DNA from: Micrococcaceae bacterium UBA6021
GTDB taxonomy: Bacteria > Actinomycetota > Actinomycetes > Actinomycetales > Micrococcaceae
DNA length: 5,788 nucleotides
NCBI GenBank assembly: GCA_002427975.1
Contig: DIZT01000115.1
Location: forward strand, 2,372 to 8,159
Reading direction: 5' to 3'
In this document: piece by piece, positions 1-5,320 of the stretch
Layout: the number at the start of each line of letters is the position of its first letter
How positions within the stretch are numbered: the stretch's first letter is position 1
Position numbers and translations under genes: made by a program
The notes under the pieces: model-generated
What the model saw: only the letters and a program-made list of their open reading frames with translations
Database searches by the model: none
Told to the model about the DNA's origin: nothing

Positions 1-113
1 AAGATGCCGCCGGACGTCTGCAGCGTGTGCGTCGTGCCGGCCAGTTCCACCGTGAGCGGTTTACGGTTGAACGGCCCGGCGGGCGTTGCGCTGAAATAGT
101 GTGCGGACTCCAT
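1..113 (-). CDS. RsmC-like class I SAM-dependent methyltransferase, N-terminal fragment (cut by window edge)
   Basis: The reverse strand reads ATG at 113 and stays open to base 1, giving 37 complete codons. The peptide starts MESAHYFSATPAGPFNRK and ends in TSGGI. HYFS-x-x-P-x-G followed by an LTVELAG strand and a T-x-GG-[IV]-F turn is typical of the region just before the SAM-binding fold in RsmC/RlmG-type (MTS family) methyltransferases, which modify a guanine in ribosomal RNA. The SAM-binding and catalytic motifs lie outside the window, so substrate cannot be judged. No good Shine-Dalgarno precedes the ATG. A TAATCT hexamer lies 8 nt upstream, which fits leaderless transcription, common in actinobacteria. 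It is divergent from hflX. Family call fairly sure from a short peptide; exact target unknown. Confidence 0.7.
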   Translation of the reverse strand, partial: MESAHYFSATPAGPFNRKPLTVELAGTTHTLQTSGGI

Positions 114-123
114 AACTGGCCAG

Positions 124-129
124 ATTAGT
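124..129 (-). promoter_or_regulatory. candidate -10 element of a leaderless methyltransferase transcript
   Basis: On the minus strand TAATCT (TAnnnT pattern) ends 8 nt before the ATG at 113. This is the spacing expected if transcription starts at the first base of the start codon. No convincing -35 is seen about 17 bp further upstream. A 5-bp inverted repeat, GGCCA (118-122) and TGGCC (130-134), flanks the element. Confidence 0.35.
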
Positions 130-176
130 TGGCCGGGGCGGACAATGCGAAACGGCGGCCACCCGCTCTGCTAATC

Positions 177-192
177 TTGAACCCATGTTCTT
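177..192. promoter_or_regulatory. SOS (LexA) box-like dyad upstream of hflX-dinG
   Basis: TTGAACCCATGTTCTT contains a perfect GAAC-N4-GTTC dyad (GAAC 179-182, GTTC 187-190), the core shared by Gram-positive LexA sites. The symmetry extends outward as ATC..GAAC....GTTC..GAT. Compared with the actinobacterial form TCGAAC-N4-GTTCGA, the flanking C, G and A are not matched. A visual scan of GAAC tetramers in the window found only one other intact GAAC-N4-GTTC, in the lexA promoter region. The dyad lies about 64 bp upstream of the methyltransferase start and about 200 bp upstream of the best hflX promoter candidate, so its target, if any, is unclear. LexA binding is inferred. Confidence 0.4.
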
Positions 193-362
193 GATCTTCG
201 AGTAGCCGGCCCGGGTCAGCGCGCCCTCCCGACGCCGCCCGTCCTGAAGCCGTGCCCCGCAGCGATGCAGGTATCAACCTTCCGCAAGTGCGCCACAGAA
301 CAGGTCTTTCGTACCTGTCTTGCCGCCGGGCAATACTCGAGCGATCTGCCTCTGCCGGTCCC

Positions 363-391
363 TTGCTGTTGTTGCCCGCGCTTTCTATCAC
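363..391 (+). promoter_or_regulatory. candidate sigma70-type promoter for hflX-dinG
   Basis: TTGCTG (363-368) and TATCAC (386-391) are separated by 17 bp. The -35 keeps TTG and the -10 keeps TAT.A. Transcription would start near 397-398, giving a leader of about 70 nt to the ATG at 469 and about 160 nt to the ATG at 559. It is the best-placed pair seen in the intergenic region, but matches are moderate and motifs this loose also occur by chance. Confidence 0.35.
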
Positions 392-395
392 TCCA

Positions 396-412
396 CGCAT
401 CTTCCGGATGCG
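396..412 (+). other. hairpin at the predicted 5' end of the hflX leader
   Basis: CGCATC (396-401) pairs perfectly with GATGCG (407-412) around the loop TTCCG. An alternative, mutually exclusive stem TTCCG (402-406) with CGGAA (411-415) uses the same bases. No T-tract follows, so it is not an intrinsic terminator. It would sit at the 5' end of an mRNA made from the 363-391 promoter, where a stem could stabilise the transcript; that role is inference. Confidence 0.3.
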
Positions 413-457
413 GAAACACACCTGTGCCACCGTTTTGACCGGCGCGCGCAGCAGACC

Positions 458-463
458 AGGAGG
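458..463 (+). promoter_or_regulatory. ribosome binding site for the longer HflX start
   Basis: AGGAGG lies 5 nt before the ATG at 469, a full-strength Shine-Dalgarno at ordinary spacing. It is the main reason for annotating the upstream start. A second, in-frame ATG at 559 has its own AAAGGAG (549-555), but only 3 nt away. Confidence 0.6.
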
Positions 464-468
464 CCCGG

Positions 469-2124
469 ATGACGTCAAGCCGTCAGCCCAGCGCGAATAC
501 TTCACCATTGACCAACGATCAGCACTATTCTGAAAATGCCGAATCTTCAAAGGAGACCATGACCAGCCAGCCCAATACCGGTTCCGATCCAGCAGCCCAG
601 GACATGAGTCCGGAGGAAATCCAGGCTGTCATCGACCGGATTCTCGCCAAGGACGTTCCGGCCAGGAATGTCACGGCCACCGACGGCGACAAGGCCGTGT
701 TCGGCAGGGCACAGGCGATCTCCCGCCTGGCTGACGAACACACAAGCTACGACGGCGACCAGCAGGACCTGGAGGAACGCCGGGCACTGCGGCGCGTGGC
801 TGGCCTGTCCACAGAACTCGAAGATGTCACCGAGGTCGAATATCGGCAGCTCCGCCTCGAACGTGTGGTGTTGGCCGGGCTATGGTCCGAAGGCACTTTG
901 GCGGACGCGGAAAACTCCCTGCGTGAACTCGCCGCCCTCGCCGAAACAGCAGGCTCGGAAGTCCTCGACGGGATGGTGCAGCGCCGTGCCAAACCGGACC
1001 CGGGCACGTTCCTGGGTTCCGGAAAGGCCCTTGAGCTCAAGGAAATCGTGATGGCCACCGGGGCTGACACCGTTGTGGTGGATGCCGAGCTGGCACCGTC
1101 ACAGCGCCGTAGCCTTGAAGACATAGTCAAGGTCAAAGTCATTGACCGTACGGCCCTGATCCTGGACATCTTCGCCCAGCACGCCAAGAGCCGTGAAGGC
1201 AAGGCCCAGGTCGAACTGGCGCAGCTTGAATACCTCCTGCCACGATTGCGTGGCTGGGGTGAATCGATGTCCCGCCAGGCCGGTGGCCAGGTGGGCGGCG
1301 CGGGCGCAGGCATGGGTTCGCGCGGACCTGGTGAAACGAAGATTGAACTGGACCGCCGGCGTATCCGTACGCGCATGGCCAAGCTCCGGCGGGAAATCGC
1401 CGCGATGAAGCCGGCACGGGAAACAAAGCGGGCCAACCGCCGTCGAAATTCAGTGCCGTCTGTTGCGATTGCCGGGTATACCAATGCCGGGAAGTCCTCG
1501 CTGTTGAACAGGCTGACCGACGCCGGCGTTTTGGTGGAGAACGCGCTTTTCGCCACCCTGGATCCAACCGTGCGTAAGGCCGAGACCTCCGATGGCCTCG
1601 GGTACACCCTGGCCGACACCGTGGGTTTTGTCCGATCACTGCCTACCCAACTTGTGGAGGCCTTCCGCTCGACGTTGGAGGAAGTGGCGGACGCGGACCT
1701 GATCCTGCACGTTGTGGACGTCTCCCACCCGGACCCCGAAGGCCAGATTGCTGCCGTCCGCAAGGTCTTCAGCGAAGTGGATGCCCGCAAGGTGCCCGAA
1801 ATTATCGTCCTGAACAAGGCCGACGCCGCAGATCCGTTTGTGGTGGAGCGCCTCAAGCAGCGCGAGCCGCGGCACGTGGTGGTCTCGGCCCGCACAGGCG
1901 AAGGCATCGCCGAACTGCTGCAGGCCATCAGCGAAGGGATTCCGCGTCCCAGCGTCAAGCTGGAGCTCCTCATTCCCTACGACCGCGGAGACCTGATCAG
2001 CAAACTGCACGAGACCGATGCCGAGATCGTGAGCCTGGAGCACGGCGAGCACGGTACGCACGCTGTCGTTATGGTCCGGGAGGCCCTTGCGGCTGAACTG
2101 GAATCCTTCATCAGCAATGACTGA
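469..2124 (+). CDS. hflX: GTPase HflX, ribosome-associated
   Basis: This encodes HflX (551 aa from ATG 469, or 521 aa from ATG 559), a cytoplasmic GTPase of the TRAFAC class that binds the 50S subunit and splits stalled ribosomes after stress. The N-terminal HflX domain covers about residues 125-300 and contains the glycine-rich GSRGPGETKIE segment (283-293) followed by a basic helical linker. The G domain shows G1 GYTNAGKS (336-343), a G2 region FATLDPT (361-367), G3 DTVGF (383-387), G4 NKAD (449-452) and G5 SAR (473-475), so it should bind and hydrolyse GTP. The C-terminal tail (about 495-551) is also typical. Residues 1-30 are low-complexity, with third-position GC of about 52%, lower than the body, so they may be leader rather than protein. 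It overlaps dinG by 8 bp. In Mycobacterium tuberculosis hflX also lies close to lexA. Some mycobacterial and Listeria homologues give macrolide-lincosamide tolerance; nothing here tests that. Family call is secure; the start is not. Confidence 0.96.
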   Translation: MTSSRQPSANTSPLTNDQHYSENAESSKETMTSQPNTGSDPAAQDMSPEEIQAVIDRILAKDVPARNVTATDGDKAVFGRAQAISRLADEHTSYDGDQQDLEERRALRRVAGLSTELEDVTEVEYRQLRLERVVLAGLWSEGTLADAENSLRELAALAETAGSEVLDGMVQRRAKPDPGTFLGSGKALELKEIVMATGADTVVVDAELAPSQRRSLEDIVKVKVIDRTALILDIFAQHAKSREGKAQVELAQLEYLLPRLRGWGESMSRQAGGQVGGAGAGMGSRGPGETKIELDRRRIRTRMAKLRREIAAMKPARETKRANRRRNSVPSVAIAGYTNAGKSSLLNRLTDAGVLVENALFATLDPTVRKAETSDGLGYTLADTVGFVRSLPTQLVEAFRSTLEEVADADLILHVVDVSHPDPEGQIAAVRKVFSEVDARKVPEIIVLNKADAADPFVVERLKQREPRHVVVSARTGEGIAELLQAISEGIPRPSVKLELLIPYDRGDLISKLHETDAEIVSLEHGEHGTHAVVMVREALAAELESFISND

Positions 2125-4174
2125 GGTTGTGGCGGGGGAAGCCAAAGGAACGGCGGGCGAGCAGTTCGTGATCGAATTGCTTGACCGCGCCGTGGCCGGC
2201 ATGGGCGGTCAAAGCCGCAGCGGCCAGCACGAGATGGCCCGGCAGGTGGCCAGGGCCATCGAAACCGGCGACCACCTCCTGGTCCAGGCCGGCACAGGCA
2301 CGGGTAAGTCGCTGGCCTACCTGATTCCGCTCATTGCGCACTCGCTCGTGAGCCACAAGCCCACCCTGGTGTCCACAGCCACGCTTGCGCTGCAGACCCA
2401 GATTGTGGGGCGCGACCTTCCCCGGCTGCTGAAGACCATCACCCCTGCCCTGGACCGCCCGGTCAAGGTGGCCCTGGTCAAGGGCCGCTCCAACTATGTG
2501 TGCCGGCACAAGCTCGAAGGCGGGTTCCCCTCCGAGGAACCCGCCGAGGGCCAGCTGTTCTCCCTCGGCGAAGACACCAGCGTCCCGCATTTCGCCGCTG
2601 CCGTGGGCGGACCGTCGTCCCAGCTGGGCAAGGAAGTGGTGCGGCTACGCGAGTGGGCGGAAAAGACCACCACCGGCGACCGCGATGAGCTCCTTCCCGG
2701 GGTCACCGACCGCGCCTGGCGGCAGGTTTCGGTAACGTCCATGGAATGCCTGGGGGCCCAGAAATGCCCCATGGCAGCCGAATGCTTCAGCGAACTGGCA
2801 CGCCATGACGCTGCTGAGGCCGACGTTGTGGTCACCAACCATGCCATGCTCGCCGTGAGCGCCTTTGAAGGCCTCGCGGTGCTTCCTGAATACGACGTTG
2901 TGGTGGTGGACGAGGCCCATGAACTGCAGGACCGGGTGACCGGTGCAGTGTCGGGGCAGCTCTCCGTGGCGATGATCCATGCCGCGGCCTCGGGCGCACG
3001 GAAGCACACCGCCATCACCGTGGACGCCCTCAACGCAGCTGCCGCCAACCTGGAACTCGCCCTGGCCGGAGTGCCCAACGGGCTGCTCCCCAACGGACTC
3101 AATGACGAACAGCTGGACTGCGTGGACCAGTTGCGTGAGGCCTGCCGGGCTGCCCTCTCCGATTCCAAGGGTGACGGCAGCCAAACGGCCGACGGCGGGC
3201 GGCAGCTCGCGCGCTCACGCCTGATGCTCATCCTCGAACTCTGTGAACGGCTGATCGTGGCCCGTGAAAACCGCGAAGTGGTGTGGTTTTCCCGAGCAAC
3301 TTCCTTCGATCCGCAACAGGGCTTTGCGCAGCCCGACGAGTCTGCGCCAGCCCTGATCAACATCGCGCCGCTCAGCGTTGCCGGAAAGCTCCGCGAGGGG
3401 CTATTCGCCGGCCACACGGTGGTGCTGACCTCCGCAACCCTGGCCATCGGCTCAGCCTTTGAACCCGCCGCCGGCGGCTTGGGGCTGGTGGGGGAGGGCG
3501 CCCCCAGTTGGACCGGGATCGACGTCGGATCGCCCTTTGACTATCCGAAGCAGGGGATCCTCTACGTTGCAGGGCACCTCCCCAAGCCCGGCCGCGGGGC
3601 GTCGCCGGAGGCCCTCGATGAACTTGAGGCGCTGATCCGGGCGTCCGGCGGCGGCGCCCTGTGTCTCTTTTCGTCGCGCCGTGCCGCCGAGGAGGCCGCG
3701 GAGGCCATGCGCCCCCGGCTCGGCCTCAGTATTCTCTGCCAGGGCGACTCCACCATGACGGCGCTCGTGAAGCAGTTCGCGGACGAGCCCGATACCTGCC
3801 TCTTCGGAACCATGTCCCTGTGGCAGGGAGTTGATGTTCCGGGTGGATCATGCCGGCTGGTGGTGATCGACCGCATTCCGTTCCCGCGGCCGGATGATCC
3901 GCTGATGACTGCACGCTCCCGGGCCGTTGCGCAGGCCGGCGGAAACGGCTTTATGGCGGTCTCGGCGACCCACGCGGCCATCCGCCTGGCCCAGGGCGCG
4001 GGCAGGCTGATCCGTTCCACCGGGGACAAAGGCGTGGTGGCGGTCCTTGATTCCCGGCTGGCCACCGAGCGGTACGCCGGATTCCTCCGCGCCGCGCTGC
4101 CGCCGTTCTGGCCCACCACGGACCGGAAGACAGCGTTCGCCGCCCTGGAAAGGCTGTCCGGGAAGGGCGCCTGA
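2117..4174 (+). CDS. dinG: DinG-family ATP-dependent DNA helicase with iron-sulfur cluster
   Basis: This encodes a 685-aa superfamily 2 (XPD/Rad3-like) 5'-3' helicase of the DinG/YoaA type, which unwinds duplex DNA, R-loops and other replication obstacles. Visible motifs in order: Walker A AGTGTGKS (58-65), VKGRSNYVC (121-129), cysteines C129, C211, C217 and C223 in the C...C-x5-C-x5-C arrangement that holds a 4Fe-4S cluster, TNHAML (240-245), DEAH box (265-268), motif III LTSATL (437-442), motif V SLWQGVDVPG (567-576) and motif VI QGAGRLIRS (626-634). All are intact, so the enzyme should be active; length is normal. The ATG at 2117 lies inside the hflX end (ATGACTGA overlap) with no clear Shine-Dalgarno, which suggests translational coupling. 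The same frame runs back to a GTG at 2087, but that lies deep in hflX and lacks support. It converges on lexA. In E. coli dinG is in the LexA regulon; here no SOS box lies directly before it. YoaA-like is an alternative name within the same family. Confidence 0.93.
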   Translation: MTEVVAGEAKGTAGEQFVIELLDRAVAGMGGQSRSGQHEMARQVARAIETGDHLLVQAGTGTGKSLAYLIPLIAHSLVSHKPTLVSTATLALQTQIVGRDLPRLLKTITPALDRPVKVALVKGRSNYVCRHKLEGGFPSEEPAEGQLFSLGEDTSVPHFAAAVGGPSSQLGKEVVRLREWAEKTTTGDRDELLPGVTDRAWRQVSVTSMECLGAQKCPMAAECFSELARHDAAEADVVVTNHAMLAVSAFEGLAVLPEYDVVVVDEAHELQDRVTGAVSGQLSVAMIHAAASGARKHTAITVDALNAAAANLELALAGVPNGLLPNGLNDEQLDCVDQLREACRAALSDSKGDGSQTADGGRQLARSRLMLILELCERLIVARENREVVWFSRATSFDPQQGFAQPDESAPALINIAPLSVAGKLREGLFAGHTVVLTSATLAIGSAFEPAAGGLGLVGEGAPSWTGIDVGSPFDYPKQGILYVAGHLPKPGRGASPEALDELEALIRASGGGALCLFSSRRAAEEAAEAMRPRLGLSILCQGDSTMTALVKQFADEPDTCLFGTMSLWQGVDVPGGSCRLVVIDRIPFPRPDDPLMTARSRAVAQAGGNGFMAVSATHAAIRLAQGAGRLIRSTGDKGVVAVLDSRLATERYAGFLRAALPPFWPTTDRKTAFAALERLSGKGA

Positions 4175-4209
4175 CTGAGGGCGCCTGTGAAGGTGGACCC
4201 TGAGGGTCC
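4166..4209 (+). terminator. possible stem-loops between convergent dinG and lexA
   Basis: Two small inverted repeats occupy the spacer: GGCGCC (4166-4171) with GGCGCC (4180-4185), which spans the dinG stop codon, and GGACCC (4195-4200) with GGGTCC (4204-4209) around the loop TGA. The first lies in a 9-bp direct repeat GGGCGCCTG (4165-4173 and 4179-4187). Neither stem is followed by a T-tract on either strand, so they are weak or Rho-assisted terminators at best. Position between converging genes is the main support. Confidence 0.35.
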
Positions 4210-4224
4210 TGCAGCCAGCGCGTC

Positions 4225-4971
4225 CTAGAGCGACCGCAGGACCGAGACGACCTTGCCCATGATCGTGGCGTGATCGCCCAGGATGGGCTCGTACTGCGTG
4301 TTCTGCGGCAACAGCCATGTATGGCCATCGCGCTGGCGGAAGGTCTTCACCGTGGCTTCGTCGTCCAGGAGGGCAGCGACGATATCGCCATTCGAGGCGT
4401 CGGCCTGCCGGCGGACCACTACCCAGTCGCCGTCGCAGATGGCCGCGTCCACCATGGAGTCGCCGGCTACGCGCAGCATAAACAGCTCACCCTGGCCAAC
4501 CAGCTGCCGCGGCAGGGGCATCACGTCTTCTACCACCTGGTCGGCAAGGATCGGCCCACCGGCGGCGATCCGGCCAACCAGCGGCACCATGGCGGTGTCC
4601 ATGGCCGTGGGAAGTTCAGTGACCGTCCCGCCGATGCTGTGCAGGACTGCAGGCTTGGTTGCCGCCCCGGTTTTGGCGGACCCGCCGTCCAGCGTCAGCG
4701 GCATGAGGACTTCCATGGCGCGCGGCCGCTTGGGGTCCCGGCGGAGGTATCCCAGCTTTTCGAGCTGCGAGAGCTGGTGGGTCACGCTGGACAAACTCGC
4801 CAGGCCCACGGTGTCGCCGATTTCCCGCATGGATGGCGGATAGCCGTTGTCATTGACGGAACGCTGGATGGTTTCGAGGATCTTCTTTTGGCGGGCGGTG
4901 AGCCCCTTGGGGATCCGTTGGGGCTGGCGTCGCTGCGGTGTCGCCTTGCCCTCGGCGGCTGGTGCTGCCAT
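4225..4971 (-). CDS. lexA: SOS regulon repressor LexA
   Basis: This encodes LexA (248 aa), which binds SOS boxes as a dimer and shuts off DNA-damage genes until RecA filaments on single-stranded DNA trigger its self-cleavage. The N-terminal winged helix-turn-helix covers about residues 24-88 ([12 protein letters not shown] ... [10 protein letters not shown] ... [18 protein letters not shown]). The C-terminal S24 peptidase fold shows the cleavage dipeptide A137-G138 in GRIAAGGP, the catalytic serine S172 in GDSM and the lysine K209 in ATVKTF, so it should be fully cleavable. The start chosen is ATG 4971 ([10 protein letters not shown]), with AAAGG 11 nt upstream. The frame stays open upstream to a TTG at 5100, adding 43 unlikely residues without a ribosome binding site. 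Stop is TAG. The divergent region holds two SOS boxes, as expected for autoregulation, and the neighbour across it is the LysM protein. Identification is secure. Confidence 0.96.
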   Translation of the reverse strand: MAAPAAEGKATPQRRQPQRIPKGLTARQKKILETIQRSVNDNGYPPSMREIGDTVGLASLSSVTHQLSQLEKLGYLRRDPKRPRAMEVLMPLTLDGGSAKTGAATKPAVLHSIGGTVTELPTAMDTAMVPLVGRIAAGGPILADQVVEDVMPLPRQLVGQGELFMLRVAGDSMVDAAICDGDWVVVRRQADASNGDIVAALLDDEATVKTFRQRDGHTWLLPQNTQYEPILGDHATIMGKVVSVLRSL

Positions 4972-5124
4972 GTTCGCCAATGCCTTTCGGTTGCCCCGGT
5001 TCCGCTCCGGCCGTTGGTGCCTGGAACGCCCCGGGCTGATGTCGGAGTTGATTGTCAGACCCTGCTGATCAACTACGGAGGTGGTTGTTCTTTGATCCAA
5101 ACGTAGGCCAGCCGCAAGGCTTTT

Positions 5125-5140
5125 TCAAACATTTGTTCTA
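5125..5140. promoter_or_regulatory. SOS (LexA) box 1, lexA-proximal
   Basis: TCAAACATTTGTTCTA resembles the actinobacterial LexA operator TCGAAC-N4-GTTCGA: the right half-site GTTC is intact, the left reads AAAC, and the outer right GA is TA. It is the weaker of the two sites by inspection. It lies about 155 bp upstream of the lexA ATG and would fall just downstream of a lexA start site near 5154, a typical repression position. Assignment rests on motif match and position before lexA. Confidence 0.6.
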
Positions 5141-5147
5141 GCGAGTC

Positions 5148-5177
5148 TCGACAATATTCGTTGATAAGTGCTAAAAA
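5148..5177 (+). promoter_or_regulatory. candidate promoter for the LysM-protein gene
   Basis: TCGACA (5148-5153; five of six bases of TTGACA) and TAAAAA (5172-5177; four of six of TATAAT) are 18 bp apart. Transcription would start near 5184, just before SOS box 2, so LexA bound at 5192-5207 would block it. The leader to ATG 5321 would be about 137 nt. Another start site closer to the gene is possible. Confidence 0.3.
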
Positions 5178-5188
5178 TGAAGAAGCAA
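5161..5188 (-). promoter_or_regulatory. candidate lexA promoter
   Basis: On the minus strand TTGCTT (5188-5183) and TATCAA (5166-5161) are separated by 16 bp, predicting a start near 5154. SOS box 2 lies just upstream of the -35 and SOS box 1 just downstream of the start, so LexA at either site could interfere. It overlaps the candidate promoter of the opposite gene. Matches are moderate (TTG..., TAT.A.). Confidence 0.3.
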
Positions 5189-5191
5189 AGT

Positions 5192-5207
5192 TCGAACATG
5201 TGTTCTA
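5192..5207. promoter_or_regulatory. SOS (LexA) box 2, strong match
   Basis: TCGAACATGTGTTCTA matches TCGAAC-[AG]-N-[AG]-[CT]-GTTCGA at every position except one (T instead of G near the right end). Both half-sites GAAC and GTTC are intact. It is the best LexA site in the window and stands between lexA and the LysM gene, about 113 bp before the latter's start codon, so it could control both. Its centre is 67 bp from that of box 1, roughly six helical turns. Confidence 0.85.
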
Positions 5208-5224
5208 CTCGTTGCTTGCGGATT

Positions 5225-5234
5225 CGAATATTCG
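5225..5234. repeat. perfect palindrome CGAATATTCG, half repeated at 5153-5160
   Basis: CGAATATTCG is a 10-bp perfect palindrome, overlapped on its left by the palindrome ATTCGAAT (5222-5229). Its right eight bases AATATTCG recur at 5153-5160. Both copies lie in the AT-rich lexA/LysM regulatory region, one inside the candidate promoters and one downstream of SOS box 2. This could be an operator for a second regulator or simple chance in AT-rich sequence. Confidence 0.35.
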
Positions 5235-5305
5235 GATCTATGGACGGCCCAGGCCGGTACTGGCAAGTTGACGCGGAGGGCGCGCCGGGCAGCACAGTAT
5301 GGTCC

Positions 5306-5311
5306 AGGAGG
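5306..5311 (+). promoter_or_regulatory. ribosome binding site deciding the LysM-protein start
   Basis: AGGAGG lies 9 nt before ATG 5321. The same frame is open back to a GTG at 5168 and contains an ATG at 5240, but neither has a comparable site, and the longer form would put SOS box 2 inside the coding sequence. Confidence 0.7.
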
Positions 5312-5320
5312 GCTCATTTC

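Larger units (their letters stand above)
114..468. other. divergent intergenic region between methyltransferase and hflX
   Basis: No convincing gene lies in these 355 bases: the open frames that cross it have no good ribosome binding site and no recognisable protein motif. It holds the methyltransferase -10 candidate (124-129), an SOS-like dyad (177-192), an isolated hairpin ACAGGT/ACCTGT (300-305 with 313-318), a candidate hflX promoter (363-391), a hairpin at the predicted transcript 5' end (396-412) and the AGGAGG of the longer hflX start (458-463). The rest shows nothing recognisable. Confidence 0.6.
4972..5320. other. divergent lexA / LysM-protein regulatory region
   Basis: This 349-bp region separates two divergent genes. 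Its lexA-proximal part (4972-5100) is GC-rich, presumably lexA leader. From about 5120 to 5245 it turns AT-rich compared with the rest of the window. That part contains two SOS boxes (5125-5140, 5192-5207), candidate promoters for both directions lying between them, and the sequence AATATTCG twice (5153-5160 and 5227-5234). The LysM gene's ribosome binding site is at 5306-5311. I see no convincing additional gene. Confidence 0.7.

Noticed and set aside
300..318. ACAGGT/ACCTGT hairpin as a terminator or attenuator, with ACCTGT recurring at 420-425
   Set aside because: No T-tract, and the first arm lies upstream of the predicted hflX transcription start, so alternative pairing in the mRNA is unlikely.
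125..550. Minus-strand open frame of 141 codons across the hflX upstream region
   Set aside because: Arg/Gly/Ala-rich translation typical of a GC-rich shadow frame, no ribosome binding site support, and it runs antisense into the hflX start.
747..1973. Long minus-strand open frame (408 codons) inside hflX
   Set aside because: Ser/Arg-rich antisense shadow of a clearly real gene in GC-rich DNA; no domain seen.
4972..5100. 43-residue extension of LexA from TTG 5100
   Set aside because: TTG start with no ribosome binding site, low-complexity sequence with no LexA similarity; ATG 4971 gives a normal 248-aa LexA.
4270..5106. Plus-strand open frame of 278 codons opposite lexA
   Set aside because: Antisense shadow of lexA; His/Gly-rich translation without recognisable motifs.
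5077..5141. Plus-strand GGAGGTG followed by a TTG-started 18-residue open frame ending TAG
   Set aside because: Rare start at short spacing, tiny peptide, no conserved feature; it runs through the lexA leader and SOS box 1 and is probably chance.
5168..5320. N-terminal extension of the LysM protein from GTG 5168 or ATG 5240
   Set aside because: No good ribosome binding site at either; the longer form would encode the SOS box. ATG 5321 has AGGAGG at 9 nt and is followed by a normal protein architecture. ATG 5240 as a leaderless start cannot be fully excluded.
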